A DNA stretch of 64,000 bases from Peteryoungia desertarenae (GTDB lineage: Bacteria; Pseudomonadota; Alphaproteobacteria; Rhizobiales; Rhizobiaceae), in contig NZ_CP058350.1 of assembly GCF_005860795.2 (NCBI RefSeq), positions 1,890,501-1,954,500 on the forward strand, written 5' to 3'. The notes below the pieces were generated by a model, which saw only the letters and a list, made by a program, of their open reading frames with translations, was not told the DNA's origin and made no database searches. The translations under genes were made by a program, and so were the position numbers. Numbering within the stretch: the first letter of the stretch is position 1; every line of letters starts with the position of its first letter. Shown here piece after piece: positions 38,778 through 47,771 of the stretch.

Positions 38778-38925
38778 GATAGTCCATCGTCTTGGGAAAA
38801 CGCTCGGCAATGTCCTTGGCGCGCTCGGCGTAATCCGGGCGTGGCTTGTCCTTGATCGGACGAGGCTCGAAAGTCTCGCGCTGGTTTTCTTCTTTCGATG
38901 CGGGTGCGGACCTGGACGTGACCAT
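38767..38925 (-). CDS. 52-residue putative antitoxin of the Doc pair
   Basis: A small frame directly upstream of and overlapping the Doc toxin gene, encoding a 52-residue charged protein with the core RPIKDKPRPDYAERAKDIA and a final helix RFPKTMDYLAK. It lacks a Phd-like DNA-binding domain; its length and its acidic/basic helix fit only a toxin-neutralising peptide. Position, overlap and codon-like composition support it; no homology is claimed. Confidence 0.65.
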   Translation of the reverse strand: MVTSRSAPASKEENQRETFEPRPIKDKPRPDYAERAKDIAERFPKTMDYLAK

Positions 38926-39087
38926 CTCGGACTCCAATTCGGTGCTTGATCATAGATTCAGGGCGGGAGATCGTCAAACCGCTGCAACTTTTCAGGTATG
39001 TGGGGTGATTGACCCGCGCGCCTGTCCTTTCTCCCACCCCATAATCCCCCTTGCCTCATCCGCCCCATCTCCGGCACAACAGCCCGC

Positions 39088-40074
39088 ATGAGCAAGCGCC
39101 CGCACAAGCCCCGTCCGAACCAGAAGAGCCGCCGCAAATCCGCTTCGGGGGTAAGGGCAGGGGGGTCGGCTTCGGCCATGGATGTGGTGATCGAGGGCAA
39201 TCCGTCAGGGCTTGCGCGGCTGCGCAGGGTGAGCCGACGGCGCGGCTTTCGCTGGTCGCTGGCGCTGCTTGTGGCCGGCATCCTGCCGGTCGTGCTGTCG
39301 CTGTCCATCCCCCATGACTTTGCCTTTTTCGAGCTCGGCTATCTCTTCACGCTGTCGGTCTATGATCTGGTGCTGGCCATGCTCGGCATTTCCTTTGGTC
39401 TTGCCCTTCTGCCGCGCGACCGACAGGTGGGCTATGTGATCGGCGCTTTTCTCGCCGTCATCGTGCCGATGATGCTCTTCTTCGATCCGATCTTTTCCGT
39501 GATCCTGCAAAGCCCGCTTGGCCATGAGATGTTTCTGATTGCGCCGGTCGCCGTCATGCTGACGGGGGCGGCCCTCTGGCTGCCCGAGCGGCTGCGCTTT
39601 GCCGGTCTGGTCGCGGCCACCATGGTCGTTTCCTTCTCGCTGTCGCTTTTCATCGGGCTTGATGATTTCGGCATCGGGCTCAAGGATTTCACCACGGCCG
39701 CCGTGCTTGCCGCCGTGTGGATCCTGCTTGCCCCCGGCCTGATGCTGCGGCAGTTCCGCGATGTCGGCGATGGCCCTTCGACTGGTCCCTCCAATGGCTG
39801 GCTGGTCATCCCCGCCCGCATCGTCGGCAGCTGGCTCGTGGTCATCGGCACCTTCGTCCTCGTCTCGCTTTATGTGCCGATCCTCCCCGGCAGCGCGCCG
39901 CCCCAGGCGCCAGATAGCTATGAAGACGGCGTGCGTGATACGCCTTCCATGAACGAGATCGCGCCGCTGCCGGAGGATGATGATCTGCCTCAGGCCCTGC
40001 CGGAGGACGACAATTCAGGCGGCAATCCGCTGTTCAACCGCCGCCAGAGCCCGCCACCGGAAGACGTCCCCTGA
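39088..40074 (+). CDS. Multi-pass membrane protein of unknown function
   Basis: A 328-residue protein with a basic, Arg/Lys-rich N-terminal tail (about 1-50), seven or so transmembrane helices (about 55-280) and a cytosolic or periplasmic acidic, proline-rich tail (about 285-328, with PLPEDDDLPQALPEDD). I recognise no family. The next gene downstream (DUF1499) is also membrane-bound and on the same strand, 237 bases away. Confidence 0.75.
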   Translation: MSKRPHKPRPNQKSRRKSASGVRAGGSASAMDVVIEGNPSGLARLRRVSRRRGFRWSLALLVAGILPVVLSLSIPHDFAFFELGYLFTLSVYDLVLAMLGISFGLALLPRDRQVGYVIGAFLAVIVPMMLFFDPIFSVILQSPLGHEMFLIAPVAVMLTGAALWLPERLRFAGLVAATMVVSFSLSLFIGLDDFGIGLKDFTTAAVLAAVWILLAPGLMLRQFRDVGDGPSTGPSNGWLVIPARIVGSWLVVIGTFVLVSLYVPILPGSAPPQAPDSYEDGVRDTPSMNEIAPLPEDDDLPQALPEDDNSGGNPLFNRRQSPPPEDVP

Positions 40075-40311
40075 TACGCGACAGAGGATGGACCCGGAAA
40101 TCCCTTTCCGATTTTTCCGGTGATGCGCGAAGCAGGTTTCGTAAAAGCGTCCCACGATTTTACGACGAGAACCTGCGCCAAACAAAAACCCTAAGCGGAT
40201 GAATCGTTGGCTTGCCAACGAAAGTCTGCTTAGAAGGAATCTGGACTTCCCGGCCAGCCCGCTTTTCGAGCACGCCGCTTGGCGCCCGCCTTTTTGCAAT
40301 CCGGATGAACA

Positions 40312-41280
40312 ATGATCGTTCGTTATGACCGCCCCGTCTCGCCTTCGGCCTTTCTTGCCCGCAGGCTTGCCCTGTTTTCGCTGGTCATGCTGGTCGTGGT
40401 GTTCCTCGCCCATCGCTTTGGCCCGCTGAAGACGCCGGATTTCGTGGCCCTTGTGCTGGTTGCTGCCGTGCCCGCCGCCTTTGCCGTGCCGCTGGCGCTG
40501 ATCGGCCTCGTCCGGCTCTGGTTTGTCGGTGCGCTGGGCGGCGTGGCCTCCGCCTGGGCGCTGGTCCTTGCCGCGCCCGTGCTCGGCCTGGTCGGTTACG
40601 GCACCTTTCTCTTCTATCAGAAGCCGCTGCTCTATGATGTCTCGACCGACCTCAACGATGTCCCGGCCTTCATCGCCGAGCCTCTCGCCAACCAGCAGTT
40701 CCTGCCGCGCCCGCCCATGTCCTCCGCCATGCGCGCCCTGCAGACCGAGGCCTATCCGGGCTTGACGGGCCGCCGCTATGACGGTGGCCTCGATCGCGTC
40801 TTCGAGGCGGTGCGGACTGTCGCCGATGCCAATCGTCTGCGCGTGGTGGCAAGCCGCGGCGAGGAATATGCCCTGCCGGATTTTCAGCCACCGGCGACCC
40901 CGGCTGGCGAAGCGGAAGAGGGGGCAGATCTCGGGGCGGACGCAGGAGCTGCCGCCCAGGATGGCCTGCCGACCACCGGGCCGCTGCCCGGCGCCCGCCC
41001 CGAGCCGCCATCACCGGCCGAACTGGCAGCCGTGTCCGATCCGTCGCTGCCGCCCGAGCCGGAAGGCACCATTCGCCTGCAGCTCGAAACCCGCAGCCTC
41101 GTCTTCGGGCTTCCCTTCGATGCGGTGATCCGGCTGCGCGAAGAGGCGGAAATGACCCTGATCGACATGCGGGTCGCAAGCCGCTTCGGGGCGCATGACC
41201 TCGGCTTTTCCGATGTCATCGCCGAGGATTTCCTGCGGGCGCTCGATGCCGAGCTTCTCGGCATCGCCGGCGCCAACTGA
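40312..41280 (+). CDS. DUF1499 domain membrane protein
   Basis: A 322-residue protein with three to four N-terminal transmembrane helices (about 15-105) followed by a DUF1499-type domain: DVSTDLNDVPAF opens it and LVFGLPFDAVIRLREE..TLIDMRVASRFGAHDLGFSDVIAEDFLRALDAEL closes it. In between is a Pro/Ala/Glu-rich insertion (about 195-245). The family is of unknown function and usually membrane-linked. It is convergent with the MBL hydrolase gene, 16 bases away. Confidence 0.85.
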   Translation: MIVRYDRPVSPSAFLARRLALFSLVMLVVVFLAHRFGPLKTPDFVALVLVAAVPAAFAVPLALIGLVRLWFVGALGGVASAWALVLAAPVLGLVGYGTFLFYQKPLLYDVSTDLNDVPAFIAEPLANQQFLPRPPMSSAMRALQTEAYPGLTGRRYDGGLDRVFEAVRTVADANRLRVVASRGEEYALPDFQPPATPAGEAEEGADLGADAGAAAQDGLPTTGPLPGARPEPPSPAELAAVSDPSLPPEPEGTIRLQLETRSLVFGLPFDAVIRLREEAEMTLIDMRVASRFGAHDLGFSDVIAEDFLRALDAELLGIAGAN

Positions 41281-41296
41281 TCCCCGGGATCTGGTA

Positions 41297-42223
41297 TCAG
41301 GCCGCCTCGAACACGCCGGCAAGCCGAACCGGACCTTCGGTTTTCACCATGCCCTTCGCCACCAGTTCTTCGAGATGGGCCAGCACCGAAAGCGCTGCCG
41401 CCCCGTGCAGGCGCGGATCGGTGGTGGCATAGAGCACCTTGACGATATCGGCGATCAGCCGGTCGCCGCTGCGCACCCGCTCATAGACGCTCCGCTCGCG
41501 CATGCGCCTGTGCGTGCGCAGTCCCCGCACAAAGGCCGGCGGCTCGCTCACCGGCCCGCCATGACCGGGAAGATAGATCCGGTCGTCGCGCTCCAGCAGC
41601 CGGTCGAGCGAGGCCATGAAGGCCCCCATGGAGCCATCCGGCGGCGCCACGATCGATGTCGCCCAGGCCATGACATGATCCCCGGAAAACAGGATGCCGC
41701 GATCCTCCAGCGCAAAGGCCGCATGATTGGCCGCATGGCCGGGCGTCAGCACCGTCTTCAGCTGCCAGCCATCGCCCGCAATCACATCACCGTCGCCAAG
41801 GGCAATATCCGGCAGGAACTCCGTATCCGAGCTTTCGGCAAAGGGATTGACCTCGCCATCATGCAACAGCCTTGCGGTGCGGTGCGGCCCTTCGCCCACA
41901 AGCACAGCCCCGGTTGCCGCCTTCAGACGGCGGGCCAGCGGCGAGTGGTCCCGATGCGTATGGGTCACCGCAATATGCGTCACCTCGCGGCCCTTGAGGG
42001 CCGCCATCAGCGCCTCGAAATGGGCATCATCCTCCGGCCCCGGATCAATGACGCAGACCGAGCGATCACCGACAATGTAGCTGTTGGTCCCGTGAAAGGT
42101 GAAGGGGCTCGGATTGTTGACCGTGATCCGCTCCACCCCCTCGGCCACTGGCACGGCCTTGCCATGATGCGGTTCAAACACGGTATTGAAGGCCGGCATC
42201 TCTGCCGTCTGCTCATCGCTCAT
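41297..42223 (-). CDS. MBL-fold metallo-hydrolase (LACTB2-like)
   Basis: A 308-residue metallo-beta-lactamase-fold protein. The metal motif is THTHRDHSPLARRL, and further ligands are in LTPGHAANH and FSGDHVMAW. The C-terminal winged-helix region (about 230-308) is typical of the LACTB2/ribonuclease-like group. Substrate unknown. The start overlaps the cupin gene stop by four bases, so the two are one operon. Confidence 0.9.
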   Translation of the reverse strand: MSDEQTAEMPAFNTVFEPHHGKAVPVAEGVERITVNNPSPFTFHGTNSYIVGDRSVCVIDPGPEDDAHFEALMAALKGREVTHIAVTHTHRDHSPLARRLKAATGAVLVGEGPHRTARLLHDGEVNPFAESSDTEFLPDIALGDGDVIAGDGWQLKTVLTPGHAANHAAFALEDRGILFSGDHVMAWATSIVAPPDGSMGAFMASLDRLLERDDRIYLPGHGGPVSEPPAFVRGLRTHRRMRERSVYERVRSGDRLIADIVKVLYATTDPRLHGAAALSVLAHLEELVAKGMVKTEGPVRLAGVFEAA

Positions 42224-42516
42224 TTGTATTCGATCTCGATAAAACTCATGGGCGAGGTGCCGCCATTGATCACATTGTGGGAAATCCCGGCCTCGCGCCG
42301 GTAGCTTTCGCCGGCCGCCACTTGCACCCGCCGCTCGCCGCTTTCGTCTTCGATAAGGAAATGGCAGTCCGTCAGCGGCACCACGACATAGTCCATGCCA
42401 TGGGTGTGATGGCCGGTCGCTGCACCCGGCTCGAAATCCCAGCGGATGACGCGCGTCAGTTGATCATCGACGAGCGTGGTCGCCATGGCCGGCGGGCGGG
42501 CGGAATATCCGGGCAT
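42220..42516 (-). CDS. Single-domain cupin protein
   Basis: A 98-residue cupin with the motif GAATGHHTHGMDYVVVPL, holding three histidines for metal binding, and the second cupin motif GISHNVINGG. The start at 42516 follows GGAGG; the longer in-frame start at 42579 lacks such a site. Function unknown. Translationally coupled to the MBL hydrolase gene. Confidence 0.88.
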   Translation of the reverse strand: MPGYSARPPAMATTLVDDQLTRVIRWDFEPGAATGHHTHGMDYVVVPLTDCHFLIEDESGERRVQVAAGESYRREAGISHNVINGGTSPMSFIEIEYK

Positions 42517-42580
42517 GATGGGCCTCCGAAACTGTTCATAACCGGGATAGACCCTCAAGGACCCGCTCGTAAAGGCCAAA

Positions 42581-42616
42581 CAAAAACCCTTCCCCGATGG
42601 CGGATCGGGAAAGGGT
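42581..42616 (-). terminator. Intrinsic terminator after the PfpI-like gene
   Basis: On the minus strand ACCCTTTCCCGATC pairs with ATCGGGGAAGGGT and is followed by TTTTTG, 38 bases after the stop of the gene at 42654. Confidence 0.8.
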
Positions 42617-42653
42617 CTGTCTGGTCGCTCATCATCGTCGACTTATCCGGCCA

Positions 42654-43214
42654 TCAGGCTGCACGACGATCGTGGCGTCCTTCCTCCACTTCCTCGACGA
42701 TCTTGTCGACAAAGGCATCGAGATCGCCCGGATTGCGCGAGGTAACGATGCCCTGGTCGGTGACGACCGGCTCGTCGCGCCAGTCGGCGCCGGCATTCTT
42801 CAGGTCGGTGCGGATGGAGGCATAGGAGGTTGCCTTGCGCCCGCGCAGCGCATCCGCCTCGACCAGAAGCCAAGGGCCATGGCAGACGGCGGCAACCGGC
42901 TTGCCGCTCTTGACGAAGGCGCGCACGACTTCGACAGCGGCTTCTTCCTTGCGCAAGAGATCCGGATTGATCTGGCCGCCGGGAATGACCAGCGCATCAT
43001 AGTCGCTGGCATCGACCTGATCGACGGTCAGATCGACATCAACGGTATCGCCCCAGTCCTTTTCGTCCCAGCTCTTGATCGGCCCCTCTTCGAGCGAGGC
43101 AATTGAAACGGTGGCACCCTTGTCCGAAAGCTTTTCGAGCGGCACGCGAAGCTCGGAACGCTCATAGCCATGGGTCGCGAGAATGAGAATTCTCGATGTA
43201 TCGATGGATGGCAT
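42654..43214 (-). CDS. PfpI/DJ-1-family protein
   Basis: A 186-residue class I glutamine amidotransferase-like protein of the PfpI/YhbO group. The nucleophile cysteine sits in AAVCHGPWLL, with the preceding glutamate in the GYERSELRVP segment. Relatives deglycate proteins or act as stress chaperones; some cleave peptides. ATG at 43214 is preceded by AGGAAAGG. It is a single-gene unit ended by a clear terminator. Confidence 0.92.
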   Translation of the reverse strand: MPSIDTSRILILATHGYERSELRVPLEKLSDKGATVSIASLEEGPIKSWDEKDWGDTVDVDLTVDQVDASDYDALVIPGGQINPDLLRKEEAAVEVVRAFVKSGKPVAAVCHGPWLLVEADALRGRKATSYASIRTDLKNAGADWRDEPVVTDQGIVTSRNPGDLDAFVDKIVEEVEEGRHDRRAA

Positions 43215-43881
43215 GCCTATTGTCCTTTCCTCGTGGTTGTGCCCCGGCTCCGCCCGCAGGGTTTCAACGCGTCAGGGCGCAGAGACCCATCAAGTAAGCC
43301 GATAAAGCGCTGCATCCGATGGGGGAGGCACAGGGTCGAAGGACAACCCGCAACGGCTGCGAACGTTCCCGAGCAACATCCGTCGTTTCGATCGCCAGAG
43401 CAGGTTGCGCGTGCCTGCCACCTGTTCGTTCACAGATTGCACCGGCGGCAACAGCCTCCGCACCCGAACCGCGACATGGGCACCCTTGTTCTATGAGATA
43501 GCAATTGCAGAGGCCCATTGCCGGGAGGAATGGCGGCAAAGGCCTGGTCCCCGGCGATCTTCAGCAGGTACGGCTCACGACCCCTGGAGTGGGCCGGACA
43601 GTTCTTGTGGGAAAAAGGTCTTGCAAGCCTTTTCAGACAGGCCCGTAACGGGGCAGGCCGCGAGGTCAGGGGCCGGACTGTGAGCGGCATCATCCGTATC
43701 GCATGGCGTCTGCAGGCTCCACCACCTCCTCTGCAGATGAGCCCTTGGAGCCGCCATTCCACCGCCTTGTCGACCGCCCGTGAAAAAGCGTCAAAAACCA
43801 ATCGAAACATCATTGCCGCCGCGCCCGACCTTTGCTAATCAGGCGCCACCGTGATTTGGGCCAAGCCGCTCAGATCCCCGT
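43215..43881. other. 667-base gap before tRNA-Gln
   Basis: Open frames here (for example 43518-43838) have no family likeness, no ribosome site and no fitting context. No repeat, RNA or IS remnant was recognised. The left end holds the promoter of the PfpI-like gene and the right end that of the tRNA gene. Confidence 0.6.
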
Positions 43882-43956
43882 TGGGGCGTCGCCAAGCGGT
43901 AAGGCATCGGTTTTTGGTACCGACATTCCCAGGTTCGAATCCTGGCGCCCCAGCCA
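43882..43956 (+). tRNA. tRNA-Gln (anticodon TTG)
   Basis: Cloverleaf: acceptor TGGGGCG/CGCCCCA, D stem GCC/GGC, anticodon stem TCGGT/ACCGA with loop TTTTGGT, and T arm CCAGG-TTCGAAT-CCTGG. CCA is encoded. The anticodon TTG reads Gln codons. Confidence 0.96.
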
Positions 43957-44102
43957 AAGTTTCCCTGTCCGACACGATGCATGGCGAGCATCATTCACAG
44001 GCATCGGTGATCCTGTTTGTCTTAGCTTGAGGATATCGAACAACACCGATGAAAGGATATCCGGTTGTCGGTCAGGGCCTTTCATCGGGCTGATCAGGAC
44101 GC

Positions 44103-44130
44103 AAAAAACCGGCCTCAATCCGGGCCGGTT
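44103..44130 (-). terminator. Intrinsic terminator of the small gene at 44164
   Basis: On the minus strand AACCGGCC pairs with GGCCGGTT, followed by a run of T, 34 bases after the stop of the small gene. Its position supports that gene being a real transcription unit. Confidence 0.82.
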
Positions 44131-44163
44131 GTCTCATAGGATGGCAGTTGACGCCGGTCGCTC

Positions 44164-44328
44164 TCAGAAGCGCGCGGTGAAGTCCTTGGGGTCGATGCCA
44201 AGCGTGCGCAGGTCACGGTCCTTCGGGCGGCGATGCGTATCGACGGCGGCGGACGCGGCCGCTGCGGCGCCGAGGACGGCAAAAGCCTCGCGGAAGAAAC
44301 CAAGGCGGTTCTTGCTCTGGCTGGACAT
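44164..44328 (-). CDS. 54-residue conserved-looking small protein
   Basis: A small protein with a basic start (MSSQSKNRLGFFREAF), an Ala-rich helix (VLGAAAAASAAV) and a charged end (HRRPKDRDLRTLGIDPKDFTARF). It has its own purine-rich upstream region (AGAGAGAAAGAGAG) and an intrinsic terminator downstream. I do not recognise a family; size and composition recall DUF1127-like small rhizobial proteins without matching them. Confidence 0.62.
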   Translation of the reverse strand: MSSQSKNRLGFFREAFAVLGAAAAASAAVDTHRRPKDRDLRTLGIDPKDFTARF

Positions 44329-44534
44329 GATGTGCTCTCTTTCTCGTTGTTCAGACAGAGAAGACATGGGAAGCGCACGATGATTTCGCAATGCACAAGA
44401 AGGCGGATCAGCCATGCGAAGAACGCAGATCCGGTCTCGACTTTCCCTTGTCAGTCTGCATGACCATATAAGCCTTATGAGCCTGCAAAAATGTGTGCCT
44501 CACGAGGCATGAATGCGGACAAGGGAGACGGTCA

Positions 44535-45008
44535 ATGCAACCAGAGGCCCTGCCAGTAATGCCGGAGATGGAGCAACCCGTCAGCCTTGACACCCTTGCG
44601 GGTTTCGACGGGCGCTACGGCCTCATTGTCTTCGATCATGAATGTATCTTCTGCTCGTCCTTCGTCCGCTTCGTCTTCGCCCGTGATCGCGATGCCTTCT
44701 TCCGCTTCACGCCAGCGCAAGGGCCGATCGGCCAGAGGCTCTATCAGCATTATGGGCTTGATCCGGTGGATTTTTCGACCAATCTCGTGATCATCAACGG
44801 TCAGCTTTTTACCAAGATTGAGGGCTTCGCCGAGGTGGTGCGCCGTTTTGCCTTTCCGTGGTCGCTGCCGTCGGCAGTCGGTCGCCTGCCACGTCGGGTG
44901 GGTGAGCCGGTCTATGACCTGATCGCGAGAAACCGCTACCGCATTTTCGGGCGCTATGAGACCTGCATGGTGCCGTCGCCCGGCCTGAAGGTCCGCATCA
45001 TCGATTGA
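44535..45008 (+). CDS. DCC-family thiol-disulfide oxidoreductase-like protein (DUF393)
   Basis: A 157-residue protein with the family motif FDHECIFCSSFVRFV, whose CxxC (DxxCxxC type) gives the DCC family its name, and the YDLIARNRYRIFG end. Predicted thioredoxin-like fold, function unknown. ATG at 44535 follows AAGGGAGACGG. The 3' end overlaps the convergent LysR gene by eleven bases. Confidence 0.9.
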   Translation: MQPEALPVMPEMEQPVSLDTLAGFDGRYGLIVFDHECIFCSSFVRFVFARDRDAFFRFTPAQGPIGQRLYQHYGLDPVDFSTNLVIINGQLFTKIEGFAEVVRRFAFPWSLPSAVGRLPRRVGEPVYDLIARNRYRIFGRYETCMVPSPGLKVRIID

Positions 45009-45915
45009 TCACTGAAGCACCTTCCCAGGTCTCGCGAATATAGACCTCGAAGAAATCGGAGAAGGTCGCAACGCGCAGCGGCAATTGCGCATAGGGTGGA
45101 TAATAGAGCGTCAGCCAGGTTTCCGGCGGTGACCATTGGTCGAGAACCTGGGTCAGTCGCCCGGCCTTCAGCGCAGGCTCGACGATGAACAGCGGCAGAA
45201 GGGCGACCCCTTCGCCAGCGAGCGCCAGTTGCGCGAGAAAGTCGCCATTGTTGACGCTGAAGCGCCCTTTGGCGGTGATGACCCGTGTCTGGCCGTTGCG
45301 GCTGAGCTCCCACGTCTCATGACGGTTCTCATCCTGGTAACTCAGGCATTCGAGCCGTGTCAGATCTTCCGGCTGTTCCGGTTTTCCGTGTTCGTCGAGA
45401 TAGGCCGGTGAGGCGACGAGAATGCGCGGGCAGGGGCAGATCTTGCGCCATATGGTGGACTTGTCCGATGGCGGCCCGGAAATCCGGATTGCCAGATCAT
45501 AATCCTCCTCGACGATATCGACAAAGCGATCCGACAGCGCAATCGAGACCCGCGTTTTCGGGTGGATAATGGAGAACTGGCGCACCACCGTTGGCAGGAT
45601 CTCTATGCCAAGCGACATCGGCGCGGAGATGCGCAGCGACCCCGCCGTCACCTTCTGCAGGTCGCGCGTTTCCTCGCTCGCCTCCTTCAATGCCGCAACC
45701 AGCGGGGCAACGCGCGCCGCATAGGCTGCGCCCGCCGAGGTCAGTGAAACCTGTCGCGTCGTGCGCAAGAGAAGCTGCACACCCAACTGATCTTCAAGCG
45801 CGGCAACCGTACGGGTGACGGAAGCGGGCGTCGTGCCAAGAAGCCGTGCCGCCGCCGTAAAGCTGCGCTGCTCTGCGACTGTCAGAAACATCCTTATGCT
45901 CTCGACTTCGCCCAT
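44998..45915 (-). CDS. LysR-family transcriptional regulator
   Basis: A 305-residue LysR regulator: N-terminal winged helix (about 5-63, AEQRSFTAAARLLGTTPASVTRTVAALEDQLG) and a periplasmic-binding-like effector domain (about 90-295). It is divergent from the VOC dioxygenase - esterase pair, with about 165 bases between starts, so it likely controls that pair in response to a quinone or aromatic electrophile (inference). Confidence 0.93.
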   Translation of the reverse strand: MGEVESIRMFLTVAEQRSFTAAARLLGTTPASVTRTVAALEDQLGVQLLLRTTRQVSLTSAGAAYAARVAPLVAALKEASEETRDLQKVTAGSLRISAPMSLGIEILPTVVRQFSIIHPKTRVSIALSDRFVDIVEEDYDLAIRISGPPSDKSTIWRKICPCPRILVASPAYLDEHGKPEQPEDLTRLECLSYQDENRHETWELSRNGQTRVITAKGRFSVNNGDFLAQLALAGEGVALLPLFIVEPALKAGRLTQVLDQWSPPETWLTLYYPPYAQLPLRVATFSDFFEVYIRETWEGASVINR

Positions 45916-46079
45916 GGGTGACTGCCTCGGCCATTTTTACAGAATTCGCAATAATATATGCCGGATTATGCCTATTCTCTGGTGTAAATCCATCCCCCAT
46001 ATTGGCTCCAGACAAAAGATCCCGGCGGCGCGAATTGCCGCCTGGCGGATCTTCAAGCACATCTGGAAGGACAAGGACG

Positions 46080-47012
46080 ATGATCAAGGAAATCAAGGGC
46101 CTGCACCATGTGACTTCGATGGCAGCCGATGCCCAGACCAACAATGACTTCTTCACCCGCACGCTCGGCCTGCGCCGCGTCAAGAAGACCGTGAATTTCG
46201 ATGCGCCCGACGTCTATCATCTCTATTACGGCGATGAAGTCGGCACGCCCGGTTCCGTCATGACCTATTTTCCCTTTGGCGCCATGCCGCGCGGCAGCCG
46301 TGGGGCCGGCGAAGTGGCCGAAACTGTCTTTTCCGTGCCGAAGGGCACGCTGCCCTTCTGGCAGGAACGCCTCTCCGGTCTGAAGGTCGCTGGCCTTGAG
46401 GGTTACGAACTCTTCGGCGAAAAGCGGCTGCGCTTCCTCGGTCCCGACGGTGACGGCTTCGCGCTCGCCGAGGTCGATGGCGATCACCGCACGCCATTTG
46501 ATGGTGGCTCGGTATCGAAGGACGAGGGCATTCACGGTTTCCGTGGCGCCACCATGCGCCTGCGCGATGAAGGCGCGACCGCCGAACTCCTGCAATATAT
46601 GGGCTATCAGCCGGTTGATCGTCAGGGCGAGATGATCCGCTATGCCATTCCCGATGGCAACGGTGCCGATTTCATCGATCTGGAGGTCATTCCGGCTGCG
46701 GCCCGCGCCAACCAGGGGGCAGGCTCCGTGCATCACATCGCCTTTGCGGTAGAGGACCGTGCAGCCCAGCTCGCCGTTCGTCGGGCCCTGCTCGACACCG
46801 GCTATAATGTCACCCCGGTTATCGACCGCGATTATTTCTGGGCCATCTACTTCCGCACCCCCGCAGGCGTATTGTTCGAGATTGCCACGAATGAACCCGG
46901 CTTTGACCGTGACGAGGACAGCGCCCATCTCGGCGAGGCCCTGAAGCTGCCGACCCGCTATCAGCCGCATCGTGCCCAGATCGAGGCCCATCTGCCACCG
47001 ATCCGCGACTGA
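46080..47012 (+). CDS. Ring-cleaving VOC dioxygenase (MhqO-like)
   Basis: A 310-residue protein with two vicinal-oxygen-chelate modules. Metal ligands are visible in GLHHVTSM (module 1), VHHIAFAVED and LFEIATNEPGF (module 2). The closest known type is MhqO/LinE, an extradiol dioxygenase acting on hydroquinones. Start at 46080 follows AAGGACAAGG. The MhqD-like esterase gene follows after 101 bases, and LysR is divergent. Confidence 0.9.
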   Translation: MIKEIKGLHHVTSMAADAQTNNDFFTRTLGLRRVKKTVNFDAPDVYHLYYGDEVGTPGSVMTYFPFGAMPRGSRGAGEVAETVFSVPKGTLPFWQERLSGLKVAGLEGYELFGEKRLRFLGPDGDGFALAEVDGDHRTPFDGGSVSKDEGIHGFRGATMRLRDEGATAELLQYMGYQPVDRQGEMIRYAIPDGNGADFIDLEVIPAAARANQGAGSVHHIAFAVEDRAAQLAVRRALLDTGYNVTPVIDRDYFWAIYFRTPAGVLFEIATNEPGFDRDEDSAHLGEALKLPTRYQPHRAQIEAHLPPIRD

Positions 47013-47113
47013 GGGCGGGCCGGACTTCAACGACCCTTCACCGGACCGATGCCGGTGGGACCACTGGCATCGTCTTCTATCAGAGCTCCGCGCCAAACCA
47101 AGAGAACGCACCC

Positions 47114-47719
47114 ATGTCGCTAGACGCCTATCACCATCTCTATCAGGCACCTGAGCCCGGCGAACCGCTGGTTTTTGCCTTTCATGGCACCGGCGGTGAC
47201 GAGCATCAGTTTCCCGGTCTGGTCAAGCAGATCCTGCCCTTGGCCGGTTTCGTTTCACCGCGCGGCGATGTCTCCGAACATGGCGCCAACCGCTTCTTCC
47301 GTCGCACGGGCGAGGGGATCTATGACATGGCGGATCTGGCAGCGCGAAGGCGCGCCATGGCCGGCTTCATCCGTGCCCACAAGGATCGCCATCCCGCTAC
47401 TCCGATCTATGGCATCGGCTATTCCAACGGTGCCAATATCCTGGCCTCCGTCCTGTTCGAGGAACCGGATCTCATTGATCGCGCCGTGCTGATGCATCCG
47501 TTGATCCCCTGGACACCAGAGCCCCAGCCGGGCCTTGCCTCCGTCTCGCTGCTGGTGACGGCTGGCGCACGCGATCCGATCTGTCCGCCTGCACTGACCA
47601 AGGCATTGATCGACTATCTCGAAGCACAGGGTGGCGATGTCCAGTCCGTCACCCATTCCGGCGGCCACGAAATCCAAAAGGTCGAGATCGAGGCGATCGC
47701 CGACTTCCTGCGCCGCTAA
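47114..47719 (+). CDS. MhqD-like carboxylesterase (alpha/beta hydrolase)
   Basis: A 201-residue alpha/beta hydrolase of the phospholipase/carboxylesterase family. Nucleophile serine in GIGYSNGAN, aspartate in GARDPICP and histidine in SGGHEIQ complete the triad; FAFHGTGGDEHQF forms the oxyanion loop. In Bacillus, MhqD works with MhqO in quinone resistance, and the same gene pair is found here side by side. Confidence 0.9.
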   Translation: MSLDAYHHLYQAPEPGEPLVFAFHGTGGDEHQFPGLVKQILPLAGFVSPRGDVSEHGANRFFRRTGEGIYDMADLAARRRAMAGFIRAHKDRHPATPIYGIGYSNGANILASVLFEEPDLIDRAVLMHPLIPWTPEPQPGLASVSLLVTAGARDPICPPALTKALIDYLEAQGGDVQSVTHSGGHEIQKVEIEAIADFLRR

Positions 47720-47771
47720 CAGCCGTTCCGATGAACGGCGATTCCGATCAACGGCACTGGGATGCTTCGCT

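Noticed and set aside
38579..39037. 152-codon minus-strand frame over the Doc region
   Set aside because: It overlaps the Doc toxin and the better-supported 52-residue frame in another frame and has no domain.
43518..43838. Open frame in the gap before tRNA-Gln
   Set aside because: No ribosome site, no domain, Ser/Arg/Ala-rich composition of a chance frame.
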